This document shows positions 1-7,638 of a stretch of 12,384 nt of DNA, in pieces; positions within the stretch are counted from its first letter, which is position 1, and each line of letters starts with the position of its first letter. The stretch spans positions 1 to 12,384 of the forward strand of contig CAJXJG010000033.1 in assembly GCA_913054425.1 (NCBI GenBank). The letters are read 5' to 3'. The notes beneath the pieces were generated by a model, which saw nothing but the letters and a program-made list of their open reading frames with translations, did not search any database and was not told the origin of the DNA. The stretch is from an uncultured Fidelibacterota bacterium. Lineage in GTDB: Bacteria > Fidelibacterota > Marinisomatia > Marinisomatales > UBA8229. Made by a program: the position numbers and the translations under genes.

Positions 1-838
1 ATGGTTTCAGCGCAAGAATACCGGAAACATGAAATATTTTGATTGATTTATTTATATTTATACCAAATCTTGTTTCATAGGTATCCATGGCTTTATCAAT
101 TAATGATGTGAATGTAATGATGATTGTGAAAATAAATAGGGTGTAAAAAATTAACTTATTGATGCTTAAGGCTTTCCGTCTTAATGCAAAAAAAATAGGG
201 ATAATGAATCCAAATACGCTTTTAGACGCAATAACAAAACCGTTAAATAAGGTTATTGCAATAGGAACAAATCGTTTTCGAAACTTTCCATCCAAAATGA
301 AAAAAGTAAAAAATATTAAATTCAGAATTGAAACTGGATTCCCGCCTTGGAACATACCTTTTGATGTATCACTGAAATTGTAAGCCTCCAAGCCAAAACT
401 AAATATATAACCGACAAAAAGGTTTATCGATAATATCATAAAATTGAAATAAATTACTTTGCGGGTAAAGGAGTCATCCAATTCAATCCTGTTTCTAATA
501 AAAACCAATAAAAAAAGTAGAAATTGTTGACGCAAAATATAAGGGATGTTTTCTGAAAACATTCTGGGAGATGATAAATAAAAATAATTAAAAAACATAT
601 TAAAAATGAAATAGACAAAAAGAATTATTGTTAACAATTCATCTAAGAATAACTTTTGTTTTTTAATTTGATTTAAATAATAAAAAATAAACAATATCAG
701 TATGGGGCCACGAATCCAATACCCAATGTTGAAAATGGGGTTAGATATCCCGAGATAAATCCGGACGAATCCACTAATAGAATCAATCAAAAGGAATGAA
801 AGTAAATAATATTTTATAACTATGGATAATTTTAGCAT
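1..838 (-). CDS. Wzy/O-antigen ligase-like polytopic membrane protein (partial, C-terminus beyond window)
   Basis: An open frame runs from ATG at 838 to the left edge with no stop, giving 279 residues of an incomplete protein. It is strongly hydrophobic, with likely membrane segments near residues 5-21, 42-54, 68-88, 103-115, 130-150, 171-182, 191-219 and 228-245. A loop at 154-170 carries GMFQGGNPVS, and a segment near 200-210 reads NGFVIASKSVFG. Both resemble loops seen in O-antigen polymerases and ligases, which join lipid-linked repeat units on the periplasmic face. It is the fourth gene of a minus-strand polysaccharide operon, 14 nt after the flippase gene, where a Wzy polymerase would be expected. 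The family call rests on topology, two short motifs and context, because these proteins diverge strongly. A ligase or another polytopic sugar-handling protein is possible. No Shine-Dalgarno is visible. Confidence 0.65.
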   Translation of the reverse strand, partial: MLKLSIVIKYYLLSFLLIDSISGFVRIYLGISNPIFNIGYWIRGPILILFIFYYLNQIKKQKLFLDELLTIILFVYFIFNMFFNYFYLSSPRMFSENIPYILRQQFLLFLLVFIRNRIELDDSFTRKVIYFNFMILSINLFVGYIFSFGLEAYNFSDTSKGMFQGGNPVSILNLIFFTFFILDGKFRKRFVPIAITLFNGFVIASKSVFGFIIPIFFALRRKALSINKLIFYTLFIFTIIITFTSLIDKAMDTYETRFGININKSIKIFHVSGILALKP

Positions 839-852
839 ATTATAAAAACGAA

Positions 853-2133
853 TTAATGCTTAGCGCTAAATGATCTTAGTTTGATTACTGCCATCACAAT
901 CTGATAGCCTATGCCAATACTAATACCGGTTACATATCCCACTGCAATACCAACCAGATTGTAAGTAGGAACAAGAATTGACCAGGCAATAATTGAAACA
1001 ACGAGAATGATGATTCCGCCGATGTTGGGGTAAATAACATATCGCGTAGCTGATAAATATGTAATCAAGGGTACAGATATCATGCGTATAAAAACACCAG
1101 GTATGATGATTCTAAGAATCAGGCTTCCACTTGAAAATGAATTACCAAAAATTGATAATATATTTTCTGAAAAAACGAATAAAGATACATTAATTATCAG
1201 CGCGATGATGAACAGAAACCAGAAGGAATACTTCAATATATAAATGATTGAATGTTCATCCCCGGCACCAAAAAGTTTTGAAAACTCCGGCAAAAGAACC
1301 TGTGTTACCAGTCTGGGCAAAAACATTAATATGCTCACAATAGCCAAAACAGATGAGTATAAACCTGCATCTGTACTTGTTAAAAAATATCCAGTAAACA
1401 ACATGGATAAATAACCCGCACCCGTACTGGAAGAGGTGCCAGCCATGGTAATAAATCCATATTTAAAATATTCAATGAATACAGATTTGATTTGATAGTT
1501 TTTCTGGGGTTGTAATGGCCCAACAATTGCTGCGTAATTCCTGTATAAGACCGATATGCTGATTACGGTAAAGATTGAATATCCAAGTACAAAACTCTGA
1601 ATCAGCAAATGCGGGAGCCGCAACCAGCACACAGTACTTATTGTGACAATGAGAATAATATCTGATATAATCTCATTTATTGCATAAAAAGCCACCAGAT
1701 CAACACCATAAAGCATTCTCCTAAAAATAATGTAGAACGACCGCGAGTAAATGTAGGCTGCCATGGGAATCAGCAAATTAGATTGTAAGGAGAGCCTTAA
1801 CGAAAGATAATCCCAGTGCCAGACCATAGCAACACAAAAGGTTGTCAAAACAATAACGGGACCAATAAGCATAGTAAAAAATACGAGTTTAAATGGCTCT
1901 AAACTTTGTCTGCCCCGGTACTCTGACAGGAATTTATTGCCGGATGTACCAAAAAAATTTGTTACAAATACTGTGATCACAAGACAAAAGCTGATAGCAA
2001 TACTCACAGTACCCAAGGCTTCTTTCCCAAATGTTCTGGCTACCAAAATATTGAAGAGGAATGGTACAAAACCAACAAAGCAAAGTGCGACGCCGGTATA
2101 TAATGAATTTCTGAATAAACGTTTATTCAGCAT
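853..2133 (-). CDS. Wzx-like polysaccharide flippase (MOP superfamily)
   Basis: A 426-residue protein that is almost entirely hydrophobic, with about a dozen predicted membrane helices, starts MLNKRLFRNSLYTG. The N-terminal pattern of a short basic stretch, a first helix, then ARTFGKEALGTVSIAIS and a GTSGNKFLSEYRG loop is typical of the polysaccharide-synthesis branch of the MOP flippases. The length is normal for that family (about 400-500). Such proteins move undecaprenyl-linked oligosaccharide units from the cytoplasmic to the periplasmic face of the inner membrane. The gene lies 18 nt after the Wzz-like gene and 14 nt before the Wzy-like gene, so co-transcription is likely. No Shine-Dalgarno is seen; an imperfect inverted repeat lies directly upstream of the start. 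The family is secure. The transported sugar unit cannot be deduced. Confidence 0.85.
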   Translation of the reverse strand: MLNKRLFRNSLYTGVALCFVGFVPFLFNILVARTFGKEALGTVSIAISFCLVITVFVTNFFGTSGNKFLSEYRGRQSLEPFKLVFFTMLIGPVIVLTTFCVAMVWHWDYLSLRLSLQSNLLIPMAAYIYSRSFYIIFRRMLYGVDLVAFYAINEIISDIILIVTISTVCWLRLPHLLIQSFVLGYSIFTVISISVLYRNYAAIVGPLQPQKNYQIKSVFIEYFKYGFITMAGTSSSTGAGYLSMLFTGYFLTSTDAGLYSSVLAIVSILMFLPRLVTQVLLPEFSKLFGAGDEHSIIYILKYSFWFLFIIALIINVSLFVFSENILSIFGNSFSSGSLILRIIIPGVFIRMISVPLITYLSATRYVIYPNIGGIIILVVSIIAWSILVPTYNLVGIAVGYVTGISIGIGYQIVMAVIKLRSFSAKH

Positions 2134-2134
2134 T

Positions 2135-2160
2135 GTGCATTTGATAAATATTTATTGCAC
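2135..2160 (-). repeat. Imperfect inverted repeat between the Wzz-like and Wzx-like genes
   Basis: On the minus strand a 26-base segment begins GTGCA and ends TGCAC, with the self-complementary core TAAATATTTA in between. It covers the last codons and stop of the Wzz-like gene and the space where a ribosome-binding site for the flippase gene would be. The outer five pairs are perfect and the inner part has three mismatches. It might weakly fold in the mRNA and affect flippase translation, but an AT-rich chance palindrome is equally plausible. Confidence 0.35.
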
Positions 2161-3408
2161 TTTTTCAGATGGGCTCAGGCCTTCAACTAATATATCACTC
2201 AATTCCAATCTATCTCTATTTGAAAATAAAGAAATCGGTATGGCGATCATAAAACCACCAAGAAGGGAAAGTATTACAATGAGCGCACGTTTGGGTTTTG
2301 CCTTTTTTACTGCTGGTTCTGCAGTATCCAATATATTGACAAGTAAATTTTCTTTCGCTTCCTCAATTTTGGCAATTTCAAACTGTTGACGCAGAGTAAT
2401 ATATACAGCCTGGTTTTCCTCTACGTTCCTTATGAGACGGCCTCTTGCTAATTGCAGGTCAGGAGTATCCAAGGTAATGGGATGCTGTTTACGAAATTCC
2501 GTCAGTTCTTCTTCTGAAAGTGCTAATTCATTTTTTGCTTCCATTTTCTGGTCGTAAATAAATACTTTGTTTTTTACTGCTTCCCTGTGTTGTTCAACTG
2601 AAATAAATTCTATTACATATTCTGCAATATAGTTGGCGATACTAGCTGTAAGATTTGGATCTTGCATTAATACAGAAACCGTAATCAGCCCAGATATTTC
2701 TTCCTTTACAGAAATTAATTCATCCAGTTCCAAAATTGCTTCATAGATTAATATATCTTGCGGGTCAGATATAAAATTTCCTGATGGAAAAAACCTGGAT
2801 ATCCATTTTCTGGGTGAAAACAGCTTTGGCCTGTCCAATTTCCAGTATTTTATCAGGTTGGATCCCTGAGAAAATTCTGCATTTTTCCATGTTTTTAACA
2901 CAATGTCCTTTTTTAGCCGTCTGCTATTAATAATATCCGGTATATTATATGTTGGAGCAGGCCCCAGACTACCTATGCCGAATGTCTTGGATAATCCCTG
3001 AAAATCACCCAGTATACCACCAGTCTGGCTCAGTTCACCAGCAGGGTACATGGATATAGTCGATTCAAAGTATATTGTTGCCACCACGGAATAAGTCAAA
3101 CCAGCTAAAGCACACAATATTGAAATTAAGGTTATTAATCTGTGCTTTAATTTTATGGTATCCCATACAGCAGCAAGATTGATCTCATCATTATCAGTAA
3201 TAAAGGATTTTGTAATCTTTTCAATTTCTATTTTTTTATCCTTACCTAATAAACCATATTTTTTAAAATCAGCAATTCGATTCCGGAGAGTTTTTTCCGA
3301 CAGGCTGTTTTTCTCAGCAATCTGCCGGCGAATATTAGGATCGGTTACAACCTTGGGATATTTCCTGATGAGTTCTAATATCTTCTTTTCGTGAGGAGTT
3401 AAATCCAT
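2152..3408 (-). CDS. Wzz-like polysaccharide co-polymerase with N-terminal helix-turn-helix-like domain
   Basis: This 418-residue protein has the Wzz/PCP layout. A pre-membrane segment (about 76-90) leads to membrane helix 1 (about 91-113), then a periplasmic region with a NSRRLKKDIV stretch (161-170), a heptad-rich helical region (about 270-355), an AEPAVKKAKPKR proline motif (363-374), and membrane helix 2 (about 375-395) with a short cytoplasmic tail. Such proteins set glycan chain length beside the polymerase and outer-membrane channel. There is no C-terminal tyrosine kinase domain or Walker motif. Unusually, residues 1-55 (LTPHEKKILELIRKYP..., then LSEKTLRNRIADFKKYGLLG) look like a winged-helix or helix-turn-helix DNA-binding domain placed in the cytoplasm. 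The gene follows the SLBB exporter by 15 nt and precedes the flippase. The PCP call is firm; the helix-turn-helix is a pattern-based inference and its ligand, DNA or otherwise, is unknown. Confidence 0.82.
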   Translation of the reverse strand: MDLTPHEKKILELIRKYPKVVTDPNIRRQIAEKNSLSEKTLRNRIADFKKYGLLGKDKKIEIEKITKSFITDNDEINLAAVWDTIKLKHRLITLISILCALAGLTYSVVATIYFESTISMYPAGELSQTGGILGDFQGLSKTFGIGSLGPAPTYNIPDIINSRRLKKDIVLKTWKNAEFSQGSNLIKYWKLDRPKLFSPRKWISRFFPSGNFISDPQDILIYEAILELDELISVKEEISGLITVSVLMQDPNLTASIANYIAEYVIEFISVEQHREAVKNKVFIYDQKMEAKNELALSEEELTEFRKQHPITLDTPDLQLARGRLIRNVEENQAVYITLRQQFEIAKIEEAKENLLVNILDTAEPAVKKAKPKRALIVILSLLGGFMIAIPISLFSNRDRLELSDILVEGLSPSEKVQ

Positions 3409-3423
3409 TGGTGTTTTAATTCC

Positions 3424-5067
3424 CTATTGTATTGCGCTTTGAATGACGATTATGATAGTGGCTATCTGTCCCAATGTGGTCATAACTTCCTGGATTCTGT
3501 TCCAGGTGTTATATTCCATCTTTTCAGCAATAAAAATAATATCCCCATTTTCGATATCAACCTTTCTGGAGAGGGGGAGTCTTAATCCGGTACTGGCTTT
3601 AATAATATATTTTTTTCTCGTGGCAGTTTCTGTTAAACCCCCTGCCATTTTTATATACTGAGACACACCAGCAGAGCTCATAAATGGATATCGCCCTGGA
3701 TTCGTTACAGCTCCCAAAATCTCAACATATTCAAAGTACCGTGGGATTTCTATTTCATCATTATCATTCAAGAGGTATGATTTTATATCACGGGTATAAT
3801 TCTCTGAATGGGATTCTATTGTGCCTTTTTTTGTCCTGTATCTGGCTTTTATATAGGATTTTTCATCATCAGTTCTGTCCTCATGAGGGATCATTGTTAT
3901 TCTTTCCAATTCAATATCATGAATATTATTTATCATCCCGTTGTTTATAATAATTCTTAACGAATCCGCTTTGGTTGCATACCCTCCAGCTCTCCGGATG
4001 ATGTCTCCAAATGTTGTTTCGCCAACTTTAATACTGTATACGCCGGGATATTTCACTTCACCAAAAATCTCTACTAAATCTTGGCGTTTATAATCCTGGT
4101 AAAACCGAACCATTATATGATCTTCAGGATTCACAATCATTGCTCGTATGTCTCGATTCGAATTGAGAACTATTGATTCTTTATCTAAATAATTAAGGAA
4201 CCGGGTAATTTCCACTTTATTTGTATCAGCATTTTTTGTGAAACCTCCGGCAAGTTTGATTATATCTGAAACAGATTCTTCTTCTGCATATTCATAAATC
4301 CCCGGTAATTCAACACCACCATAAATTCCCACTTTTTCCTTTTTCAAGCGGAATTCAATAATATCACCTTGTTGTATTTGAGGGTTTAGCTCTTTATTGC
4401 CGTAAACGTTGAACTTTACAAGATCAACATTTATTGGCATTGATCCACGCCAAAGTGTGATATCCCGAGTAGATATATCCGACCTGGATACTATTTTTAT
4501 GTCTCCATCAGACTCAATCAAATTTTGATCTGGAATTTCTTGATCAACAACTAAGTCATAGATGTCCGAAACTCTTGTGATGGGAGAAACAACTACGAAA
4601 CCCGGATGATGAACTGTCCCAAAAACTTGGACCTTGAACTTTCTTATTTTAATTAATGTAAGATTTATCTTTGCATTTCTATACTTTTCCAAACATTTCG
4701 ATCTGATTTCCTCAATAGCAGCATTCAAAAATAATTTATCAACAAATATTACCCCGACAGCTGGAATTAAAACATCACCAGTTGGAGAAATTTCCAGAAG
4801 TAATGATACAATCCCATCACTGGATAGCATATTAAAAGTAAATTGGTCGCCCGGGCCGACAATATATTCTTCTTGGTTTATCGTGGTCTCTAAATAAATA
4901 TCAGCATTGCGAGCTATTAGATCTCCTTTGTTCTTTTCGATTGTTCCAGGAGTATCAGGTTCTTTTTTTAAGGATCTAACATCATAGATTTGACCATTAA
5001 GAAAAAATGCTGAAAGTAAAAAAACCAGCATTATAACTTGTAGTTTAGGTTTCTTGTCCGTCTTCAT
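3424..5067 (-). CDS. SLBB-domain polysaccharide export protein (Wza-like)
   Basis: A 547-residue secreted protein. A basic start and hydrophobic stretch (about 9-25, ending FFLNG) form a signal peptide. A poly-export domain follows (about 66-145, including EEYIVGPGDQF). Then come repeated SLBB folds at about 146-220 (VFGTVHHPGF), 246-290 (GIYGGVELPGIY...LAGGF), 331-378 (IFGEVKYPGVY...RAGGY) and 447-490 (ILGAVTNPGRY...MAGGL). A hydrophobic helix closes the protein (about 529-547). Wza-type proteins form the periplasmic and outer-membrane conduit for capsule or exopolysaccharide and partner with a PCP, which is the next gene. Unlike classical Wza there is no lipobox cysteine after the signal peptide, and there are more SLBB domains than in Wza, so the C-terminal helix may provide the membrane contact. 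It is the first gene of the polysaccharide operon. No Shine-Dalgarno is seen. Confidence 0.88.
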   Translation of the reverse strand: MKTDKKPKLQVIMLVFLLSAFFLNGQIYDVRSLKKEPDTPGTIEKNKGDLIARNADIYLETTINQEEYIVGPGDQFTFNMLSSDGIVSLLLEISPTGDVLIPAVGVIFVDKLFLNAAIEEIRSKCLEKYRNAKINLTLIKIRKFKVQVFGTVHHPGFVVVSPITRVSDIYDLVVDQEIPDQNLIESDGDIKIVSRSDISTRDITLWRGSMPINVDLVKFNVYGNKELNPQIQQGDIIEFRLKKEKVGIYGGVELPGIYEYAEEESVSDIIKLAGGFTKNADTNKVEITRFLNYLDKESIVLNSNRDIRAMIVNPEDHIMVRFYQDYKRQDLVEIFGEVKYPGVYSIKVGETTFGDIIRRAGGYATKADSLRIIINNGMINNIHDIELERITMIPHEDRTDDEKSYIKARYRTKKGTIESHSENYTRDIKSYLLNDNDEIEIPRYFEYVEILGAVTNPGRYPFMSSAGVSQYIKMAGGLTETATRKKYIIKASTGLRLPLSRKVDIENGDIIFIAEKMEYNTWNRIQEVMTTLGQIATIIIVIQSAIQ

Positions 5068-5083
5068 TTTATTTAGGGTGCGC

Positions 5084-5103
5084 CCGGGCTATTTAATACC
5101 CGG
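5084..5103 (-). other. Short GC hairpin in the leader of the polysaccharide operon
   Basis: Five perfectly paired G/C bases (CCGGG at 5084-5088 with CCCGG at 5099-5103) enclose a 10-nt AT-rich loop, in surroundings that are otherwise very AT-rich. It lies 16 nt upstream of the exporter start and downstream of the candidate promoter, so it would be in the 5' untranslated leader. No U-run follows it, so it is not an intrinsic terminator. No JUMPstart/ops motif (GGCGGTAG) is present. A regulatory role is speculative. Confidence 0.3.
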
Positions 5104-5118
5104 AATTGACTTTAGAAG

Positions 5119-5145
5119 TTATTATATAGAAAAGAGGTGTGTCAA
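5119..5145 (-). promoter_or_regulatory. Candidate promoter of the polysaccharide operon
   Basis: On the minus strand a perfect TTGACA (5145-5140) is followed by the AT-rich run TATAATAA. The TATAAT itself (5126-5121) leaves a spacer of only 13 nt; the overlapping TAATAA (5124-5119) leaves 15 nt. Both are shorter than the usual 16-18, so the assignment is tentative. Its position in the 135-nt gap between kbl and the exporter gene, on the correct strand, fits a start for the SLBB-PCP-Wzx-Wzy transcript. No clear intrinsic terminator for kbl is seen in the same gap. Confidence 0.4.
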
Positions 5146-5202
5146 GATTTAGAAAAAAACTTTTTTATCAAAGGGAAACTCAATAACGGTATGAATTCGC
5201 TC

Positions 5203-6386
5203 TCAAATAATCTGTAATTTTTTCCCGACTTTTTTAAATCCTTTAATTGCCCGGGATAAGTGTTCCTTTTCATGGGCTGCAGAAATTTGAACTCGAATCC
5301 GTGCTTTTCCTTTTGGGACAACTGGGTAAAAGAACCCAACCACGTATATACCTTCCTCAAGAAGATATTTTGCCATTTTTTGAGCAATGCCGGCATCATA
5401 AAGCATTACCGGTACAATTGGGTGTGCTCCCTCTATAATATCAAATCCGGCTGCTGTCATTCCAGTACGAAAGAAATGAGTATTTTCTTCCAGTTTATCC
5501 CGCAGTTCAGTGGTTGCGGATAGTTTTTCAAAAACCTTTTTTCCGGCAGCAACAATTGAAGGCGCTAATGTATTAGAAAACAGGTAAGGGCGGGAACGTT
5601 GCCGTAATAATTCAATAATTTCTTTCCTTCCGGTTGTAAATCCCCCTGATGCACCACCAAGAGCCTTGCCTAAGGTTGACGTAATTATATCAATTTTGTT
5701 CAATACGCCCTTATACTCACCGGAGCCCTCCCGGTTTTTCCTACAAATCCAGTGGCATGAGAATCATCCACCATAACCAGGGCATCGTACTTTTCTGCCA
5801 ATTCTACAATTTTATCTAATTTAGCAATAGTTCCATCCATGGAAAACACCCCGTCCGTTGCAATAAGCCGAAGACGTGAATTTTGAGTTTCCCTCAGCTT
5901 TTTTTCCAAATCTATCATATCATTGTTTGCATACCTGTATCGCTGTGCCTTACACAGACGAATACCATCAATGATTGAAGCATGGTTCAGGGTATCACTA
6001 ATAACAGCATCTTCTGCACTGAGAATAGTTTCAAAGAGACCTCCATTTGCATCAAAACAACTCGTATAAAGAATTGCATCATCTGTATTAAAAAAATCTG
6101 AAATGGTTTTCTCCAATTTTTTATGAATATCCTGAGTCCCGCAAATAAATCGGACTGAAGCCATACCAAATCCATGTCTAGTTAAGGCATTCTTCGCGGC
6201 AGTGATAAGTTCAGTATTGTTCGCTAGTCCTAAGTAATTATTCGCACAGAAATTCAAAACCTCACCGCTTTCACGGGTGGCTATTTTTACACCTTGAGGT
6301 GTTAAAATAGTGCTCTCTTTTTTATATAAATCCTCCGCCATAATCTGGTTCAAAGTTTCTTGATAAAATTTCAGGGCTTTTTTCAT
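5203..6386 (-). pseudogene. kbl: 2-amino-3-ketobutyrate CoA ligase, split by a 1-nt frameshift
   Basis: Kbl is a PLP enzyme that converts 2-amino-3-oxobutanoate and CoA to glycine and acetyl-CoA. The first frame (ATG at 6386) matches the family through VMVDDSHATGFVGKTGR (residue 220), then turns into eight unrelated residues and a stop at 5700. The other frame continues the family sequence as GSGEYKGVLNKIDIITSTLGKALGGASGG and ends at 5203. Restoring one G in the G run read on the minus strand (CCC at 5726-5728 on plus) rejoins them into about 394 residues, the normal length. Catalytic features all remain: stacking His135, the aspartates at 207-208, His210 and the PLP lysine in TLGKALGG (about residue 241 in the joined protein). 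The gene follows tdh by 57 nt. No other decay is visible, so the break is recent or a sequencing/assembly error. An internal TTG at 5703 is unlikely to rescue function. Confidence 0.9.
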
Positions 6387-6443
6387 AATATACTTTTTAA
6401 AATTACAAACAGCTCAAAAGTATTTCGATAAATCCAATATAAA

Positions 6444-7469
6444 TTACGTCCATTCTAAAATCACTTTTCCACATTGCCCTGATTCTAAAATATCAAATCC
6501 TTCCTGAAAATTATCAATGGGAATGCGGTGTGTGATGACCTTGGATATGTCAAGACCACTTCTCAGCATTTGTTCCATCTTATACCACGTTTCGAACATT
6601 TCCCTGCCATAAATTCCTTTGACAATCAAGCCTTTAAAAATGATATCATCCCAATTAATTTGGGTTGATGGAGATAATAATCCAAGTAATGCAATTTTTC
6701 CCCCATTGTACATTGATTGTAAAATATTGTTCAATGCACTGCCCTGCCCAGACATTTCCAAGCCTACGTCAAATCCGTTCGTCATCCCCAGAGATTTCAT
6801 CGTGTCTTCAATAGTTTCCGTAGTTACATTAACCGTCCTTGTTGCCCCCAGTTCCATTGCTAATCTCAAGCGATATTCGTTTACATCCGTTATAACTACA
6901 AACCGTGCACCTACAAATTTGCAGATTGGTATTGCCATAAGTCCAATGGGACCCGCTCCTGTAATGAGCACATCTTCCCCCACCATTTTAAATGACAATA
7001 CTGTGTGAACCGCATTTCCGTAAGGATCAAAACATGAAGCAACTTCTAAGGGGATATCCTGATGCACAGACCAAACGTTCTGTTCCGGTATAACCACATA
7101 TTCGGCAAAAGCTCCATCTCGATGTATTCCAACACCAATGGTACGATGGCATAAATGCCGTTTTCCTGCACGGCAATTCCGGCAGTTCCCACAGGTGATA
7201 TGTCCTTCCCCGGAAACCGTGTCTCCTTTTTTATAATGAGTAACTCCAATCCCGACTTCTTCTACTACACCTATAAATTCATGACCTATCACTATTGGTG
7301 GTGAAATTGTCCGGCGTGCCCATTCATTCCATTGATAAATGTGCAGATCAGTTCCACAAATAGCAGTCTTATGAATCCGGATTAATACATCATTTGTATT
7401 AACTTCTGGAATTGGAACATCTGCTACCCAAATACCTTTTTCAGGACTTTTTTTAACCAGTGCTTTCAT
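6444..7469 (-). CDS. tdh: L-threonine 3-dehydrogenase
   Basis: A zinc-dependent medium-chain dehydrogenase of 341 residues, the same length as E. coli Tdh and closely similar along its whole length. It oxidises L-threonine with NAD+ to 2-amino-3-oxobutanoate, which Kbl then cleaves. Visible features are the catalytic zinc and proton-relay site (Cys38, Thr40, His43, His63, Glu64), the four structural-zinc cysteines (93, 96, 99, 107), the Rossmann motif GAGPIG (171-176), an NAD-selecting Asp195 in VITDVNEYRL, and IKGIYGREMFETWYKM near residue 280. It is the first gene of a tdh-kbl pair, the reverse of the kbl-tdh order in E. coli, and is divergent from parA. The start fits the family's N-terminus MKAL. 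No Shine-Dalgarno is present. The gene appears intact although its partner is frameshifted. Confidence 0.97.
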   Translation of the reverse strand: MKALVKKSPEKGIWVADVPIPEVNTNDVLIRIHKTAICGTDLHIYQWNEWARRTISPPIVIGHEFIGVVEEVGIGVTHYKKGDTVSGEGHITCGNCRNCRAGKRHLCHRTIGVGIHRDGAFAEYVVIPEQNVWSVHQDIPLEVASCFDPYGNAVHTVLSFKMVGEDVLITGAGPIGLMAIPICKFVGARFVVITDVNEYRLRLAMELGATRTVNVTTETIEDTMKSLGMTNGFDVGLEMSGQGSALNNILQSMYNGGKIALLGLLSPSTQINWDDIIFKGLIVKGIYGREMFETWYKMEQMLRSGLDISKVITHRIPIDNFQEGFDILESGQCGKVILEWT

Positions 7470-7638
7470 TAAAATGGAATTTATTTCTTGTGACAGCCTC
7501 TATAAGGAATTTACTCCTGACCTTACTAGTGTACAAATAAATCAATGTGCTTTCTTCAGATAGAATGATACGGAGGATCCGTCTTGTTTCCACAACTACC
7601 TTTCCAGTAAATTTCGATTCATTTTTCAAACAAATTTT
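7470..7638. promoter_or_regulatory. Divergent intergenic region between tdh and parA
   Basis: These 169 nt must hold promoters for both directions, but no strong match is visible. For tdh (minus) a weak candidate is TTGTAC (7536-7531) with TAAATT (7513-7508) at a 17-nt spacer. For parA (plus) TAGAAT at 7561-7566 resembles a -10 box without a good -35. A small perfect inverted repeat, ACGGA-GGA-TCCGT at 7570-7582, could be an operator. No 16-bp parS-like palindrome is present. A 71-codon frame crosses the region on the minus strand but overlaps both neighbouring genes and was not called. Confidence 0.4.

Noticed and set aside
159..383. A 74-codon plus-strand frame.
   Set aside because: It lies wholly inside the Wzy-like gene on the opposite strand and has no domain; it is a shadow of AT-rich membrane-protein codons.
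1937..2389. A 150-codon plus-strand frame.
   Set aside because: Antisense to the flippase and Wzz-like genes, both well supported; its translation shows no family signature.
5146..5202. A terminator for kbl (A-run and T-run near 5151-5166).
   Set aside because: The A-run and T-run face each other with almost no loop and no GC stem, so it does not look like an intrinsic terminator.
5142..5399. An 85-codon minus-strand frame at the 3' end of kbl.
   Set aside because: It is an alternative frame of the conserved Kbl C-terminus and runs into the promoter region; no independent support.
5703..5733. Programmed -1 frameshifting in kbl.
   Set aside because: No in-frame slippery heptamer or clear downstream structure, and kbl is not known to use frameshifting; a single-base deletion or error is simpler.
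7570..7600. A parS site near parA (TGTTTCCACAAC stretch and the ACGGAGGATCCGT repeat).
   Set aside because: Neither matches the 16-bp TGTTNCACGTGAAACA-type palindrome; similarity is limited to a few bases.
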